From NCBI RefSeq assembly GCF_900637685.1, contig NZ_LR134388.1, forward strand, positions 369,501 to 433,500: DNA of 64,000 nucleotides, read 5' to 3'. Position numbers and translations under genes: made by a program. Positions within the stretch are counted from its first letter, which is position 1; every line of letters starts with the position of its first letter. The stretch comes from Legionella sainthelensi. GTDB lineage: Bacteria > Pseudomonadota > Gammaproteobacteria > Legionellales > Legionellaceae. This document shows positions 28,122 to 37,321 of the stretch, piece after piece. The notes under the pieces are model-generated. The model worked only from the letters and a program-made list of their open reading frames with translations, was not told the DNA's origin and did no database searches.

Positions 28122-28781
28122 ATGCAAATCATTGAAAAATTAGCTATCCCTGGTGAACATCCCCTATTGTTACAAGGTATTATCGGTAAGTTAGAAGCGG
28201 TTTTGACCGTTCCTGATCAAAAGGATAGTGGGTTTATTGCTTTTTTAGGACACCCGCATTCCCTGCAGGGCGGCACGATGAACAATAAAGTTGTTACCAC
28301 TCTAGCGCGTGTTTTCAAAGATTTAGGTATTCCTTCTTTGCGTTTTAATTTTAGAGGAGTGGGGCAGTCTGAAGGATCTTATGATGCTGGACAAGGTGAA
28401 AGTGAGGATATGCTTGCTTTGGCTCGTGAGTTACAAAAAGAGCAACCGGAAAAGAAATTAATTTTTGCGGGTTTCTCTTTTGGGTCTTATGTTACTTACC
28501 GAGCTGCAGCACAAGTTCATGCACATTTATTAATCTCGATAGCGCCACCCATACATCATTATAATTATCATGAATTTAATCCGGCACCTTTTCCCTGGGT
28601 TATTGTTCAAGGTGAAGAGGATGAGGTCGTTCCTCCTGCATTAGTTTTTGATTTTGCATCGCAATTAGATCCGGAAGTTCCAGTAATTCGTTTTGCCAAT
28701 ACAAGCCATTTTTTTCATGGAAAATTGATAGAGCTCAAAACAAAGTTGAGTGAATATATAACCGCTCAGGTTGTCCTCTAA
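28122..28781 (+). CDS. Alpha/beta hydrolase (DUF/dienelactone-like)
   Basis: A 219-residue alpha/beta hydrolase with the motif AFLGHPHSLQGGTMNN, LRFNFRGVGQSEGSYD, the nucleophile elbow GFSFGS, a probable acid in GEEDEVVPP and a His in TSHFFHGKL. It belongs to the widespread small cytoplasmic hydrolase group annotated as alpha/beta superfamily hydrolase. I chose ATG 28122 (MQIIEKLAIPG) because AGG lies upstream and the 69 bases of open frame before it overlap the palindromic repeat. Its stop overlaps the zapE start as TAATG, so they form an operon. Confidence 0.85.
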   Translation: MQIIEKLAIPGEHPLLLQGIIGKLEAVLTVPDQKDSGFIAFLGHPHSLQGGTMNNKVVTTLARVFKDLGIPSLRFNFRGVGQSEGSYDAGQGESEDMLALARELQKEQPEKKLIFAGFSFGSYVTYRAAAQVHAHLLISIAPPIHHYNYHEFNPAPFPWVIVQGEEDEVVPPALVFDFASQLDPEVPVIRFANTSHFFHGKLIELKTKLSEYITAQVVL

Positions 28782-29881
28782 TGACGTTAATAAATCAATA
28801 TGAAACGGCAGTAGCCCGGGGCGAAATTGTTGATGATCCTTTACAAAGAGATATATTGCAGCATTTTCAGCGACTTACTGAGGAAATAAAAAAATCAAAC
28901 TCCTCATGGTTCTACCCTTGGAGGAAATCTCGAGTCAAGGGTATATATCTTTATGGTCCTGTTGGAGTAGGAAAAACTTATTTGGTCGATCTTTTTTATG
29001 AATTTCTTGAGGAAAAAAAGAAGGCGCGTTTTCATTTCCATCATTTTATGCAACAAGTTGATGCACAATTAAGATTGTTACAGGGACAAAAAAATCCGCT
29101 ACTTCAGATTGCTAAAAAGCTTGCCAAAAATACTCGGATACTTTGCTTTGATGAATTCATGGTTCATGATGTAGCTTATGCGATGATTTTGGCTGAATTA
29201 CTCAAGGCTTTAGTTGCGCATGGGGTAATATTAGTAATTTCATCAAATATACCTCCAGATGATTTGTATCGAGATGGTGTTCATCGTAAACGATTTTTAC
29301 CTGCTATTGCTGCTATTAAAGAAAATTGTGAGGTTCTGTATTTGAATGAGCAAAGAGATTATCGAATTGGGCGTGCGCCATTATTAGATGCTTATTTATG
29401 TCCACTAAATCAGCACACCAGTCAAGCAATGGAAAAACAATTTGTGTTACTAAACAGTGAATTTCAAGAACATGGGATTATTACAATTCAAAAGCGGACA
29501 ATTCCTTATCTGAAGTGCGGGATAAAATCAATTTGGTTCGCTTTTGATATTTTGTGTAACCTCCCGCGTAGCCAATTAGATTATTTAGAGTTAGCAGATA
29601 AGTTTGACACTATCTTTGTCAGTGACGTGCCTGCTTTAACAGTAAATCATACATTACAAACCATTATGTTCATTCATTTTATTGATGTGATGTATGATCG
29701 TGGTATTAATATTATTTTATCTGCCGAAGTCACAGCAGAGCAGTTATATGTTGAGGGTGAAATGGTAGAGACCTTTAAACGAACTCTGAGTCGTTTGTTG
29801 GAAATGCAGTCTGTAGATTACTTGGCACGTCATCCCAAGCGAGAGTTACAAGAATTGATTTCGGATGACTCTGAATCGTAA
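28781..29881 (+). CDS. zapE: Cell division protein ZapE (AFG1-like ATPase)
   Basis: A 366-residue AFG1/ZapE P-loop ATPase. Walker A GPVGVGKT is at 59-66, Walker B is LCFDEFMVHD, and the later SSNIPP and HRKRFLPAI segments are family marks. In E. coli ZapE associates with the Z-ring under stress; the mitochondrial homologue AFG1/LACE1 helps degrade unassembled complexes. The length is close to the 375 of E. coli ZapE. It is translationally coupled to the upstream hydrolase. Confidence 0.93.
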   Translation: MTLINQYETAVARGEIVDDPLQRDILQHFQRLTEEIKKSNSSWFYPWRKSRVKGIYLYGPVGVGKTYLVDLFYEFLEEKKKARFHFHHFMQQVDAQLRLLQGQKNPLLQIAKKLAKNTRILCFDEFMVHDVAYAMILAELLKALVAHGVILVISSNIPPDDLYRDGVHRKRFLPAIAAIKENCEVLYLNEQRDYRIGRAPLLDAYLCPLNQHTSQAMEKQFVLLNSEFQEHGIITIQKRTIPYLKCGIKSIWFAFDILCNLPRSQLDYLELADKFDTIFVSDVPALTVNHTLQTIMFIHFIDVMYDRGINIILSAEVTAEQLYVEGEMVETFKRTLSRLLEMQSVDYLARHPKRELQELISDDSES

Positions 29882-30039
29882 TGCGGTTCATTCAGTATGG
29901 ATTAGCGCCATGCCCCTTAACAAGATATTATTCTTAAAGTAAAAGTACTGTCATTGGATTATTATTTTACAGCCACCCCAACAGTATGATCAAAAATTTT
30001 ACGTTTCAAAGTCAAAAATATATCACTTTTTTCTTAACT

Positions 30040-30052
30040 GAGAATGATTCTC
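30040..30052. promoter_or_regulatory. Fur-box-like operator upstream of feoABC
   Basis: The palindrome GAGAATGATTCTC ends 50 bases before the feoA ATG. It matches the core of the Fur consensus (GATAATGATAATCATTATC) and lies where the promoter should be; TAAAAT near 30066-30071 is a possible -10. Iron-bound Fur would shut the ferrous uptake operon. Seen motif plus known Fur control of feo in many bacteria. Confidence 0.7.
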
Positions 30053-30102
30053 GATTCCATTTGTGCTAAAATTAGCATATTTCGTTATTTTCTTGTTCGC
30101 AC

Positions 30103-30333
30103 ATGATAAAAATTACAGAGCTAGTCCAAGGTGATAAAGTACGATTAACAAGTTTTGGTTCAACGGATATGCAGTATCGACGCAGGCTTTTGTCTTTAGG
30201 TGTAACGTGCGGTACCGAATTTTCAGTTGTTCGTATTGCTCCTTTAGGTTGCCCTATACAAATTGAGGTCAGAGGAACGGCTTTAACTTTGCGTAAAGAA
30301 GAGGCGAATCAATTGGTTTTGGAGTATGTATGA
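30103..30333 (+). CDS. feoA: Ferrous iron transport protein FeoA
   Basis: A 76-residue SH3-like cytoplasmic protein of the FeoA family that supports FeoB. It shows the pattern GDKVRLTSFG, RRRLLSLGVTCGTEFSVVRIAPLGCPIQIEVRG and ALRKEEA-like end. The stop overlaps the feoB ATG (ATGA at 30330-30333). The gene follows a Fur-box-like palindrome. Confidence 0.95.
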   Translation: MIKITELVQGDKVRLTSFGSTDMQYRRRLLSLGVTCGTEFSVVRIAPLGCPIQIEVRGTALTLRKEEANQLVLEYV

Positions 30334-32582
30334 CGCATGTGTTACTCGTTGGCAATCCTAATTGTGGTAAGACCACTTTGTTTAATGCATTAACTGGAGA
30401 TAGTCAACGTATAGGAAATTGGCCGGGTGTCACCGTTGAAAAGAAAACAGGTGAATTCTTGCTCGATGGACAACGCATCAGCATAACTGATTTGCCTGGC
30501 GTCTATTCATTAGTCGCGAATGCTGATGGAGTCAGTCAGGATGAGCGAATTGCAGCCCAAGCAGTTGTTTCCATGCAAGCAGATTGTATTATTAATGTGA
30601 TCGATGCCTGCCATCTTGAGCGACACTTATATCTAACCAGTCAAATTCTAGAGTTAGGTACCCCCGTAATACTTGCACTCAATATGATGGATATCGCTCT
30701 GCAACGAGGCATAACGATAGATATTAATGCCTTATCGCAACAATTAGGTTGTCCTGTAGTTGCAATTCAAGCACATAAAATGGTAGGTATTCCTTTACTC
30801 AAACAAGCGCTGCTGCAATTACCAAAAAACCTTATTCCTTGGTCACTTCCCTTGTCCAAACCCATACAAGAAACATTAATCGCATTGGAGCGCCAGTTAA
30901 TTGATGAGGGTTATAGCCAGTCGCGTGCTTTTTATCACGCGCGTCGGATTGCAGAAGGAGACGTATTGCTCCTGGGCCAGGCGTTGTCTAAGAACTTAGC
31001 GTCATTGAATCCAGAGGAAGCTAATTTAGATATCTTATTAGCAGATGCTCGATATCAAAAAATACACGAAATTGTCACCCTTGTTCAGAAAAAACGCAGT
31101 GATGCCAGCGAGCATTTTACTGCAAAAGTCGATAGAATTGTATTGCATCGCTTTTGGGCGCTACCTATATTTTTTGCCATGATGTATTTAATGTTCTTAT
31201 TTGCAATCAATATTGGAGGTGCATTTCAAGATTTTTTTGATATCAGTACAGATACTCTATTTGTACAGGGAAGCGCTTGGCTATTAGAACAAATCCATGC
31301 TCCGAATTGGTTAATTGCCTTATTAGCCAATGGGGTGGGCAAAGGAATTAATACAACACTAACATTTATTCCTGTCATTGCCGCAATGTTCTTCTTTTTG
31401 TCATTATTGGAAACGTCAGGATATATGGCAAGAGCAGCTTTTGTTGTTGATAAAGCGATGCGTGCTCTGGGGTTGCCGGGTAAATCTTTTGTGCCGATGA
31501 TCGTGGGTTTTGGCTGCAACGTACCCGCCATTATGGCCGCACGTACATTAGATTCAGAACGTGATAGATTATTAACTGTAATGATGAGCCCATTTATGTC
31601 ATGCAGTGCTCGCTTGGCCATTTATGCGGTATTTGTTGCTGCATTTTTCCCTTCAGGTGGTCAAAACATTGTCTTTTCTTTATATATTATCGGCATCTTA
31701 ATGGCGGTCTTAACTGGATTCATATTGCGAAAATCCACGTTAAAAGGACATGCATCACCATTGATTTTGGAGTTACCTGCTTATCATAAACCTGCATTGA
31801 AACGGTTAATTAAAGAAACATTGATGCGGTTACGTTTTTTTGTGCTGCGGGCAGGAAAATTAATTCTACCTGTTTGTGTGCTTCTGGGAGGGTTAAATGC
31901 TATTACCATCGATGGGGGGATTAATTCAGGTGAGGCAAGCACCCAATCCTTGTTGTCTTTGATGGCACAATGGATTACACCTTTTTTTGCTCCTATGGGT
32001 ATACATCAAGATAATTGGCCTGCAACAGTAGGATTGTTAACTGGAATGCTGGCCAAAGAGGTAGTAGTGGGTACCTTGAACTCGCTGTATGCTCAAGTAG
32101 GTCAGGTAGGTGAGATGGCTGCAGCACATTTTGATCTTTGGATAGGCATAAAAGCGGCTTTTTGGTCTATTCCAGAGAATTTATCACAATTAGGCTCTGC
32201 ATTAGCAAACCCTGTCCTTGCAAGTGCGGCAGATAGTCCAGTATCTCAATCTGTATATGGAGTTATGGCTCAACGTTTTGATGGTCAAATCGGCGCCTTT
32301 GCTTATTTACTTTTTGTTCTTCTTTATATTCCTTGTGTGTCAACTATGGCAGTAATTAGGCAAGAAGCAAATAGAAAGTTAATGTGGGTTTCTGTAATTT
32401 GGTCTTTTGTTGTTGCTTATATGGCTGCAGTTTTATTTTATCAAACAGCGAAGTGGCTTCAGTCTTCAGGATTAAGTATTTCTTGGATTATTGGATTTTT
32501 GTTTGTTCTATTTCTTATTATCGTCATACCTATTTCTAAAAAGCGAAGTATGAGGAGGGCTAATGCTGCTGCAAATACGTGA
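30330..32582 (+). CDS. feoB: Ferrous iron transporter FeoB
   Basis: A 750-residue Fe(II) transporter. The N-terminal G domain has G1 GNPNCGKT at 8-15, NWPGVTVEK, DLPGVYSL and LNMMD; it is followed by the spacer domain and a membrane domain with about 8-11 helices. The gate motifs GFGCNVPAIMAARTL and FMSCSARLAIY carry the conserved Cys residues. The length is near the 773 of E. coli. The end overlaps feoC by 20 bases. In Legionella pneumophila FeoB supports iron uptake and growth in host cells. Confidence 0.97.
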   Translation: MTHVLLVGNPNCGKTTLFNALTGDSQRIGNWPGVTVEKKTGEFLLDGQRISITDLPGVYSLVANADGVSQDERIAAQAVVSMQADCIINVIDACHLERHLYLTSQILELGTPVILALNMMDIALQRGITIDINALSQQLGCPVVAIQAHKMVGIPLLKQALLQLPKNLIPWSLPLSKPIQETLIALERQLIDEGYSQSRAFYHARRIAEGDVLLLGQALSKNLASLNPEEANLDILLADARYQKIHEIVTLVQKKRSDASEHFTAKVDRIVLHRFWALPIFFAMMYLMFLFAINIGGAFQDFFDISTDTLFVQGSAWLLEQIHAPNWLIALLANGVGKGINTTLTFIPVIAAMFFFLSLLETSGYMARAAFVVDKAMRALGLPGKSFVPMIVGFGCNVPAIMAARTLDSERDRLLTVMMSPFMSCSARLAIYAVFVAAFFPSGGQNIVFSLYIIGILMAVLTGFILRKSTLKGHASPLILELPAYHKPALKRLIKETLMRLRFFVLRAGKLILPVCVLLGGLNAITIDGGINSGEASTQSLLSLMAQWITPFFAPMGIHQDNWPATVGLLTGMLAKEVVVGTLNSLYAQVGQVGEMAAAHFDLWIGIKAAFWSIPENLSQLGSALANPVLASAADSPVSQSVYGVMAQRFDGQIGAFAYLLFVLLYIPCVSTMAVIRQEANRKLMWVSVIWSFVVAYMAAVLFYQTAKWLQSSGLSISWIIGFLFVLFLIIVIPISKKRSMRRANAAANT

Positions 32583-32781
32583 TTATATTCGACGAAAAGG
32601 TGTAGTAAGTACACAACAATTAATTAGAGAATTCCATTTGGACTTCCAGGCATTGCAACCGATGCTTAATCTATGGATCGGTAAAGGAGTGATACGTAGG
32701 TGTGAGGCAAAGGAGCAATGCAAAAGTTCTTGTTTTAAATGTCGTGCTCAAGAGCCTGAATATTATCAATATGTTTCGTAA
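32563..32781 (+). CDS. feoC: FeoC-like [Fe-S] winged-helix protein
   Basis: A 72-residue winged-helix protein (QIRDYIRRKGVVSTQQLIREFHLDFQALQPML) with four Cys near the C-terminus in CEAKEQCKSSCFKC, spaced x5, x3 and x2, as in FeoC proteins that bind an iron-sulfur cluster. FeoC protects or regulates FeoB. The ATG lies inside the feoB end after an AGGAGGG ribosome site. The small size, position and Cys cluster make the call good. Confidence 0.88.
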   Translation: MLLQIRDYIRRKGVVSTQQLIREFHLDFQALQPMLNLWIGKGVIRRCEAKEQCKSSCFKCRAQEPEYYQYVS

Positions 32782-32917
32782 ATTTTTTCCACCGAGAAAA
32801 AAGATTGCTTTATGACGATTTTTACAGTTTTTTTACTTATGCGACTTTAACTTGCGTGCCCCTTGGCGAAATTTGAGCTAATATAGTCTTATAGCTTGAT
32901 TTTTATGTGACAAATAA

Positions 32918-33538
32918 ATGGCTGATAGCACTGATACTCCTGAAACTCCAACGATCGGCATCGATATTGGTATGCGTCGATTAGAAATGGAAGCTGACTT
33001 AAATGATCCTGTAGTTTTAGTTGAGCGCGTCTATCAAATTTGGTGGCATTGGGCTGATTTTCAGTTATATATTGTGTCTCCGTTTCTTGATAGTGTTACA
33101 CCTCCTGTGATTATAAAGCCAGAGCTCATTCCGGGGACAGATGAATATGAATTCGTATATCCTATTCATGATTCTGGATCAAAACTAGCTACTTCTAAAA
33201 GTTCAGAAATGTATCATGCGGGCATGTCGATGCATAGACTCTATATGACTATAGAAAAAATGATTTACATTTTAGTTGAACGTTTGAAAAAAGAAGGTAT
33301 TACCACTGATACGGAAGTTCAAGTATCTTTTGGAGGACATCTGCTGCCACAACGAAAGGCCTTTGAATCCATTATTAACTTGTCCTACAATGTGGTAGTT
33401 ACTAACTTTGATCCTGGTGAGTGGGGGGAACGCTATTTACAAATTGTGAAACAAAATGCAGACAAATACGGATATCCTCCTGAGTCACCACGAGATACAT
33501 ACAAACAACCCCATACAAACCCGTCTCCTAAGAGATAA
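32918..33538 (+). CDS. Conserved protein of unknown function
   Basis: A 206-residue soluble protein that I do not recognise. It starts with an acidic, Thr/Pro-rich tail (MADSTDTPETPTIGIDIG), then a mixed alpha/beta core with aromatic residues (VYQIWWHWADFQLYIVSPFL), a helical middle part (SMHRLYMTIEKMIYILVERLKKEG) and ends in a Pro-rich tail (TYKQPHTNPSPKR). No signal peptide, membrane segment or metal motif is visible. It is a single gene between feoC and sdhC, with its own upstream gap of 136 bases. The long intact frame and low-complexity-free core argue that it is a real gene. Confidence 0.7.
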   Translation: MADSTDTPETPTIGIDIGMRRLEMEADLNDPVVLVERVYQIWWHWADFQLYIVSPFLDSVTPPVIIKPELIPGTDEYEFVYPIHDSGSKLATSKSSEMYHAGMSMHRLYMTIEKMIYILVERLKKEGITTDTEVQVSFGGHLLPQRKAFESIINLSYNVVVTNFDPGEWGERYLQIVKQNADKYGYPPESPRDTYKQPHTNPSPKR

Positions 33539-33774
33539 GAGTTCTTATTTTTCGCTTGCTGAGCGGATGTTGTACTACAAAATACAGGTTGTGATTTTAA
33601 TACAACTAAACCACTATTTTTTTGTGACGCATATTCATCCTAGGCGTGTTTTTCTCTCTGGGCTGAAAAGTATCTTGCTCTGCAAAACGCTAATCCTGGC
33701 GCAACAGACACTAATAAAAATTGTCCAAAATACAGATACTGTTTACTTTTATTCAAATTCGATAGAGACTTAAT
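33539..33774. other. Intergenic region upstream of the sdhC promoter
   Basis: About 235 bases with no gene I can support. A frame of about 100 codons crosses the end of the previous gene and this gap, but it has no ribosome site and an odd composition, so I treat it as chance. Confidence 0.5.
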
Positions 33775-33775
33775 C

Positions 33776-33803
33776 TTGCGTGATAAAAACAGAGTGCTAT
33801 ACT
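33776..33803 (+). promoter_or_regulatory. Sigma-70-type promoter of sdhC
   Basis: TTGCGT at 33776-33781 and TATACT at 33798-33803 with a 16-base spacer. The predicted transcript start is about 45 bases before the sdhC GTG. This would drive the sdhCDAB operon. Confidence 0.6.
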
Positions 33804-33855
33804 CGCATTTGTACTTTATTTAATAACTTTCTCTAAATTAAGGAAGAAACCTACA

Positions 33856-34230
33856 GTGAATAAAAAAAGACCGGTTAATCTAGATTTGGTGAGTTTGAAA
33901 TACCCCCCAATGGCAATCGCTTCCATATTGCATCGGATTTCAGGGGTAGTTTTATTTTTATTGTTGCCCATTATGTTATTTATTCTGGGGCAATCAGTAC
34001 AATCAGAAGAAACATTTCTTCACGTGAAAAATTTATTATCTCAATCATGTTATAAAATGGTGGTTTGGGCATTTGGTACGGCCATGATTTATCATCTGCT
34101 TGCAGGGATACGGCATCTTTTGATGGATATAGGATTTGGTGAGCACCTGAATGCCGGCCGGAATTCGGCTATTTTAGTCATTGCTCTTACCGTTATTTTG
34201 ACAATTTTTCTAGGAATCTGGATATGGTAA
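33856..34230 (+). CDS. sdhC: Succinate dehydrogenase cytochrome b556 subunit
   Basis: A 124-residue membrane anchor subunit of complex II. It starts MNKKRPVNLDLVSLKYPPMAIASILHRISG; the SILHRISG segment is the quinone-site/heme signature and the heme-ligand His is in YHLLAGIRHLLMD. Three membrane helices are visible. It uses a GTG start with an AAGGAAG ribosome site upstream. It overlaps sdhD by 7 bases. Confidence 0.95.
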   Translation: MNKKRPVNLDLVSLKYPPMAIASILHRISGVVLFLLLPIMLFILGQSVQSEETFLHVKNLLSQSCYKMVVWAFGTAMIYHLLAGIRHLLMDIGFGEHLNAGRNSAILVIALTVILTIFLGIWIW

Positions 34231-34571
34231 CTAATGTCACTAGCTTGACAGGTAATGGGTTAAAAGATTGGTTAATTCAACGAGTAACGGCGGTTTATTT
34301 TGCTGTGTACACTATTTTTATAATCGGTTTTTTATTATCACATCCTGGATTGAGTTTTGCTCAATGGCATGCTCTGTTTTCTAATATCGTGGTTCAGATC
34401 GCATCCATAATTGCTTTATTTGCTCTTTCTTTACATGCTTGGATAGGTCTTTGGACTGTAACTACAGATTATATGAAATGTACTGTTCTGCGTGTATCAG
34501 TACAAATGATAGTTGTTTTATGGCTCCTTAGTCAATTTATCTGGGGCTTAATGATCCTTTGGGGGCGGTAG
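34224..34571 (+). CDS. sdhD: Succinate dehydrogenase membrane anchor subunit
   Basis: A 115-residue protein with three membrane helices. The N-terminal part [22 protein letters not shown] holds the conserved DWLxQRxTA motif of SdhD, and the heme-ligand His is probably in [17 protein letters not shown]. It anchors SdhAB and helps bind quinone. It overlaps sdhC and ends 1 base before sdhA. Confidence 0.94.
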   Translation: MVTNVTSLTGNGLKDWLIQRVTAVYFAVYTIFIIGFLLSHPGLSFAQWHALFSNIVVQIASIIALFALSLHAWIGLWTVTTDYMKCTVLRVSVQMIVVLWLLSQFIWGLMILWGR

Positions 34572-34572
34572 C

Positions 34573-36342
34573 ATGACAATTGCACGTAATGAATTTGATG
34601 CAGTAATTATAGGTGCAGGTGGGGCTGGAATGCGCGCTTCACTGCAAATGGCTAAATCGGGTTTAAAAGTTGCACTCTTATCAAAAGTATTTCCAACCCG
34701 CTCACATACTGTTTCAGCGCAAGGTGGCATTACCTGTGCATTAGGAAACGCACATGATGACGATTGGCGTTGGCACATGTATGATACGGTAAAGGGAGCC
34801 GATTATATTGGTGATCAGGATTCGATTGAATATCTCTGTAAAACAGGTCCTGAAGCTGTCTATGAGCTGGAGCATATGGGTTTGCCTTTCTCTCGCATGG
34901 ATAATGGTAGAATTTATCAACGCCAATTTGGGGGGCAATCTAAAAACTTTGGTGGTGAACAAGCAGCACGCACATGCGCTGCGGCAGATAGAACAGGGCA
35001 TGCTTTACTGCATACTCTTTATCAACAAAATCTAAAAGCAAAAGCGTCCATATTTAGCGAGTGGTATGCTCTTGATTTAGTCAAAAATGCTCATGGGCGT
35101 ATTTCTGGTGTAACCGCAATGTGTATTGAAACAGGAGAAGTCGTCTTTTTTCAAGCACGAGTATGTATTTTGGCTACTGGTGGGGCTGGTCGTATTTATC
35201 AATCCACTACGAATGCATTTATTAATACAGGCGATGGATACGGTATGGCATTAAGAGCCGGCATTCCTTTACAAGACATGGAGATGTGGCAATTTCATCC
35301 TACGGGAATCGCTGGGGCAGGTGTTTTGGTCACTGAAGGGTGTCGCGGTGAAGGTGGTTATTTAATTAACAAAGATGGTGAACGTTTTATGGAGCGTTAC
35401 GCTCCTCGAGTTAAAGATTTGGCTTCCCGAGATGTTGTAGCACGTTCTATGGCTTTAGAGATTCGAGCTGGGAAAGGATTTGATCCTAAGGGCATTGATC
35501 ATGTTAAATTAAAATTAGATCATTTAGGCGCGGATCTTATTAAGTCTCGCTTGCCCGGAATTCGTGAATTATCGATGAAGTTTGCGGGTATCGATCCGAT
35601 TGTTGAGCCTATTCCTGTCGTACCTACTTGTCATTATAGTATGGGTGGTATCCCTACCAACATGTATGGACAAGTTATTACCAAAACCAAAGGTAAAGAA
35701 CATGTAGTCGAAGGTTTGTACGCAGTAGGGGAGTGTGCTTGTGTGTCAGTACATGGAGCGAATCGTCTTGGTGGTAATTCCTTACTTGATTTGGTTGTAT
35801 TTGGACGAGCAGCGGGCTTACATGTTGAAGAATTATGGCAATCAAATCACTTACCTGATGTGGCCTATATTAGTGATGATGATCTGGCCCCGTCTTTAGA
35901 ACGATATAACCGGTGGAACAATTCAAAAGAGGGTGAAAGTCCTGCAGTAATACATGATGAGATGCAACGTGTGATGCAAGAGGATTTTGGTGTGTTCCGT
36001 ACAGGCGATGTTATGGCTTCTGGATTAAAACGCCTTCAAGCTTTACGTGAGCGTTTAGCACATGCCAAATTAGCGGATAAAAGCAAAGTATTTAATACGG
36101 AACGAGTAAGTGCGTTGGAATTGGATAATTTAATGGCAACTGCATATGCTACGGCACACTCTGCTATGGTACGCACTGAGAGTCGGGGGGCACATAGTCG
36201 AGAAGATTATCCAAGTAGAGATGATAAAAACTGGATTAAACATACACTTTATTTTGAGGAAGGTGAGACGATTGATTTTCGACCAGTTAATGCATCACCT
36301 AAGCATGTCGAGCCTTTTATGCCCAAAGAACGTGTTTATTAA
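34573..36342 (+). CDS. sdhA: Succinate dehydrogenase flavoprotein subunit
   Basis: The 589-residue catalytic subunit of complex II, oxidising succinate to fumarate. The FAD-binding [10 protein letters not shown] is at the N-terminus and the covalent-FAD His is H45 in SHTVSAQGG. Active-site blocks [24 protein letters not shown] and [10 protein letters not shown] are intact. The length matches E. coli (588). Confidence 0.98.
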   Translation: MTIARNEFDAVIIGAGGAGMRASLQMAKSGLKVALLSKVFPTRSHTVSAQGGITCALGNAHDDDWRWHMYDTVKGADYIGDQDSIEYLCKTGPEAVYELEHMGLPFSRMDNGRIYQRQFGGQSKNFGGEQAARTCAAADRTGHALLHTLYQQNLKAKASIFSEWYALDLVKNAHGRISGVTAMCIETGEVVFFQARVCILATGGAGRIYQSTTNAFINTGDGYGMALRAGIPLQDMEMWQFHPTGIAGAGVLVTEGCRGEGGYLINKDGERFMERYAPRVKDLASRDVVARSMALEIRAGKGFDPKGIDHVKLKLDHLGADLIKSRLPGIRELSMKFAGIDPIVEPIPVVPTCHYSMGGIPTNMYGQVITKTKGKEHVVEGLYAVGECACVSVHGANRLGGNSLLDLVVFGRAAGLHVEELWQSNHLPDVAYISDDDLAPSLERYNRWNNSKEGESPAVIHDEMQRVMQEDFGVFRTGDVMASGLKRLQALRERLAHAKLADKSKVFNTERVSALELDNLMATAYATAHSAMVRTESRGAHSREDYPSRDDKNWIKHTLYFEEGETIDFRPVNASPKHVEPFMPKERVY

Positions 36343-36356
36343 AGAGGATACATTAC

Positions 36357-37079
36357 ATGGCAGATAGTAGAAAATTGACCCTATCAATATATCGCTATAA
36401 TCCAGAGGTGGATGCTAAGCCATATATGAAAGATTATGAGCTGGACATTCCAGCCAAAAGTGATCCTATGTTACTTACTTTGCTCGAGCGTTTGAAGGCA
36501 GAACAGGATCCTTCCATTACGTACAGACGCTCTTGTCGTGAAGGGGTATGTGGTTCTGATGGCATGAACATTAATGGAACTAATGGCTTAGCATGTATTA
36601 CTCATATCTCTCAATTACAGACAGATAAAGTAGTGATTCGTCCTTTACCAGGGTTTCCAGTGATTAGAGACTTAGCTGTTGATATGTCCCAATTTTATCA
36701 ACAATATGAACGAATAGAACCCTATTTACAAAATGACGAAGTTGCTCCCGCACGAGAACGATTACAGTCTCCAGAGGAACGAGCACAACTTGATGGGTTA
36801 TATGAGTGTATTCTATGTGCATGCTGTACGAGTTCATGCCCTTCATTTTGGTGGAATCCGGAAAAATTTGTAGGACCTGCTGGATTGTTACAGGCAAAAC
36901 GATTTTTAGCTGATAGTCGAGATAAAGCAACAACACATCGTTTGGATAAATTGCAGGATCCTTTCAGTGTATTTCGTTGTCGTACTGTTATGAACTGTAC
37001 GAATGTTTGTCCTAAGGGACTCAATCCGTCAAAGGCGATTGGAGAGATTCGCATACAGATGTTAAAACAAGAAACTTAA
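36357..37079 (+). CDS. sdhB: Succinate dehydrogenase iron-sulfur subunit
   Basis: A 240-residue protein carrying three Fe-S clusters: [2Fe-2S] ligands in CREGVCGSDGMNINGTNGLAC-type spacing, then CILCACCTSSCP and CRTVMNCTNVCPKGLNP for the [4Fe-4S] and [3Fe-4S] clusters. It passes electrons from SdhA to quinone. It starts 14 bases after sdhA and ends the sdh operon before a hairpin-rich gap. Confidence 0.98.
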   Translation: MADSRKLTLSIYRYNPEVDAKPYMKDYELDIPAKSDPMLLTLLERLKAEQDPSITYRRSCREGVCGSDGMNINGTNGLACITHISQLQTDKVVIRPLPGFPVIRDLAVDMSQFYQQYERIEPYLQNDEVAPARERLQSPEERAQLDGLYECILCACCTSSCPSFWWNPEKFVGPAGLLQAKRFLADSRDKATTHRLDKLQDPFSVFRCRTVMNCTNVCPKGLNPSKAIGEIRIQMLKQET

Positions 37080-37211
37080 TATATTGTTTTATTTTTGGGT
37101 ACCTGGTAAAGAATTATGAAACCTATGCTGGATTGAAATGGAAATGCAATTTCAAAATAACTCGAATCTCTAGCATAAGAGTTATTATTCTAGGTTTTTG
37201 ACTCGGAACTA

Positions 37212-37262
37212 GGATAAGGACGAATCCCTGCTTGCAGGGATAGCCGTTTTATCCACGTGGAT
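37212..37262. terminator. Nested hairpin in the sdhB-sucA gap
   Basis: ATCCCTG (37224-37230) pairs with CAGGGAT (37235-37241) around a CTTG loop; an outer GGATAA / TTATCC pair at 37212 and 37248 extends it, and a palindrome TCCACGTGGA follows. It lies about 60 bases before sucA. It may be a weak terminator or an mRNA processing site between the two operons. Confidence 0.45.
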
Positions 37263-37321
37263 GAGTGGAATAGCCAATTTTAATGGTGGTAGTGATCAAT
37301 ACCCCTTTGGAGAGAGAAAAA

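Noticed and set aside
33456-33773. Open frame of about 105 codons spanning the end of the unknown gene and the gap before sdhC
   Set aside because: No ribosome site, low-quality composition, overlaps a better gene and runs into the sdhC promoter.
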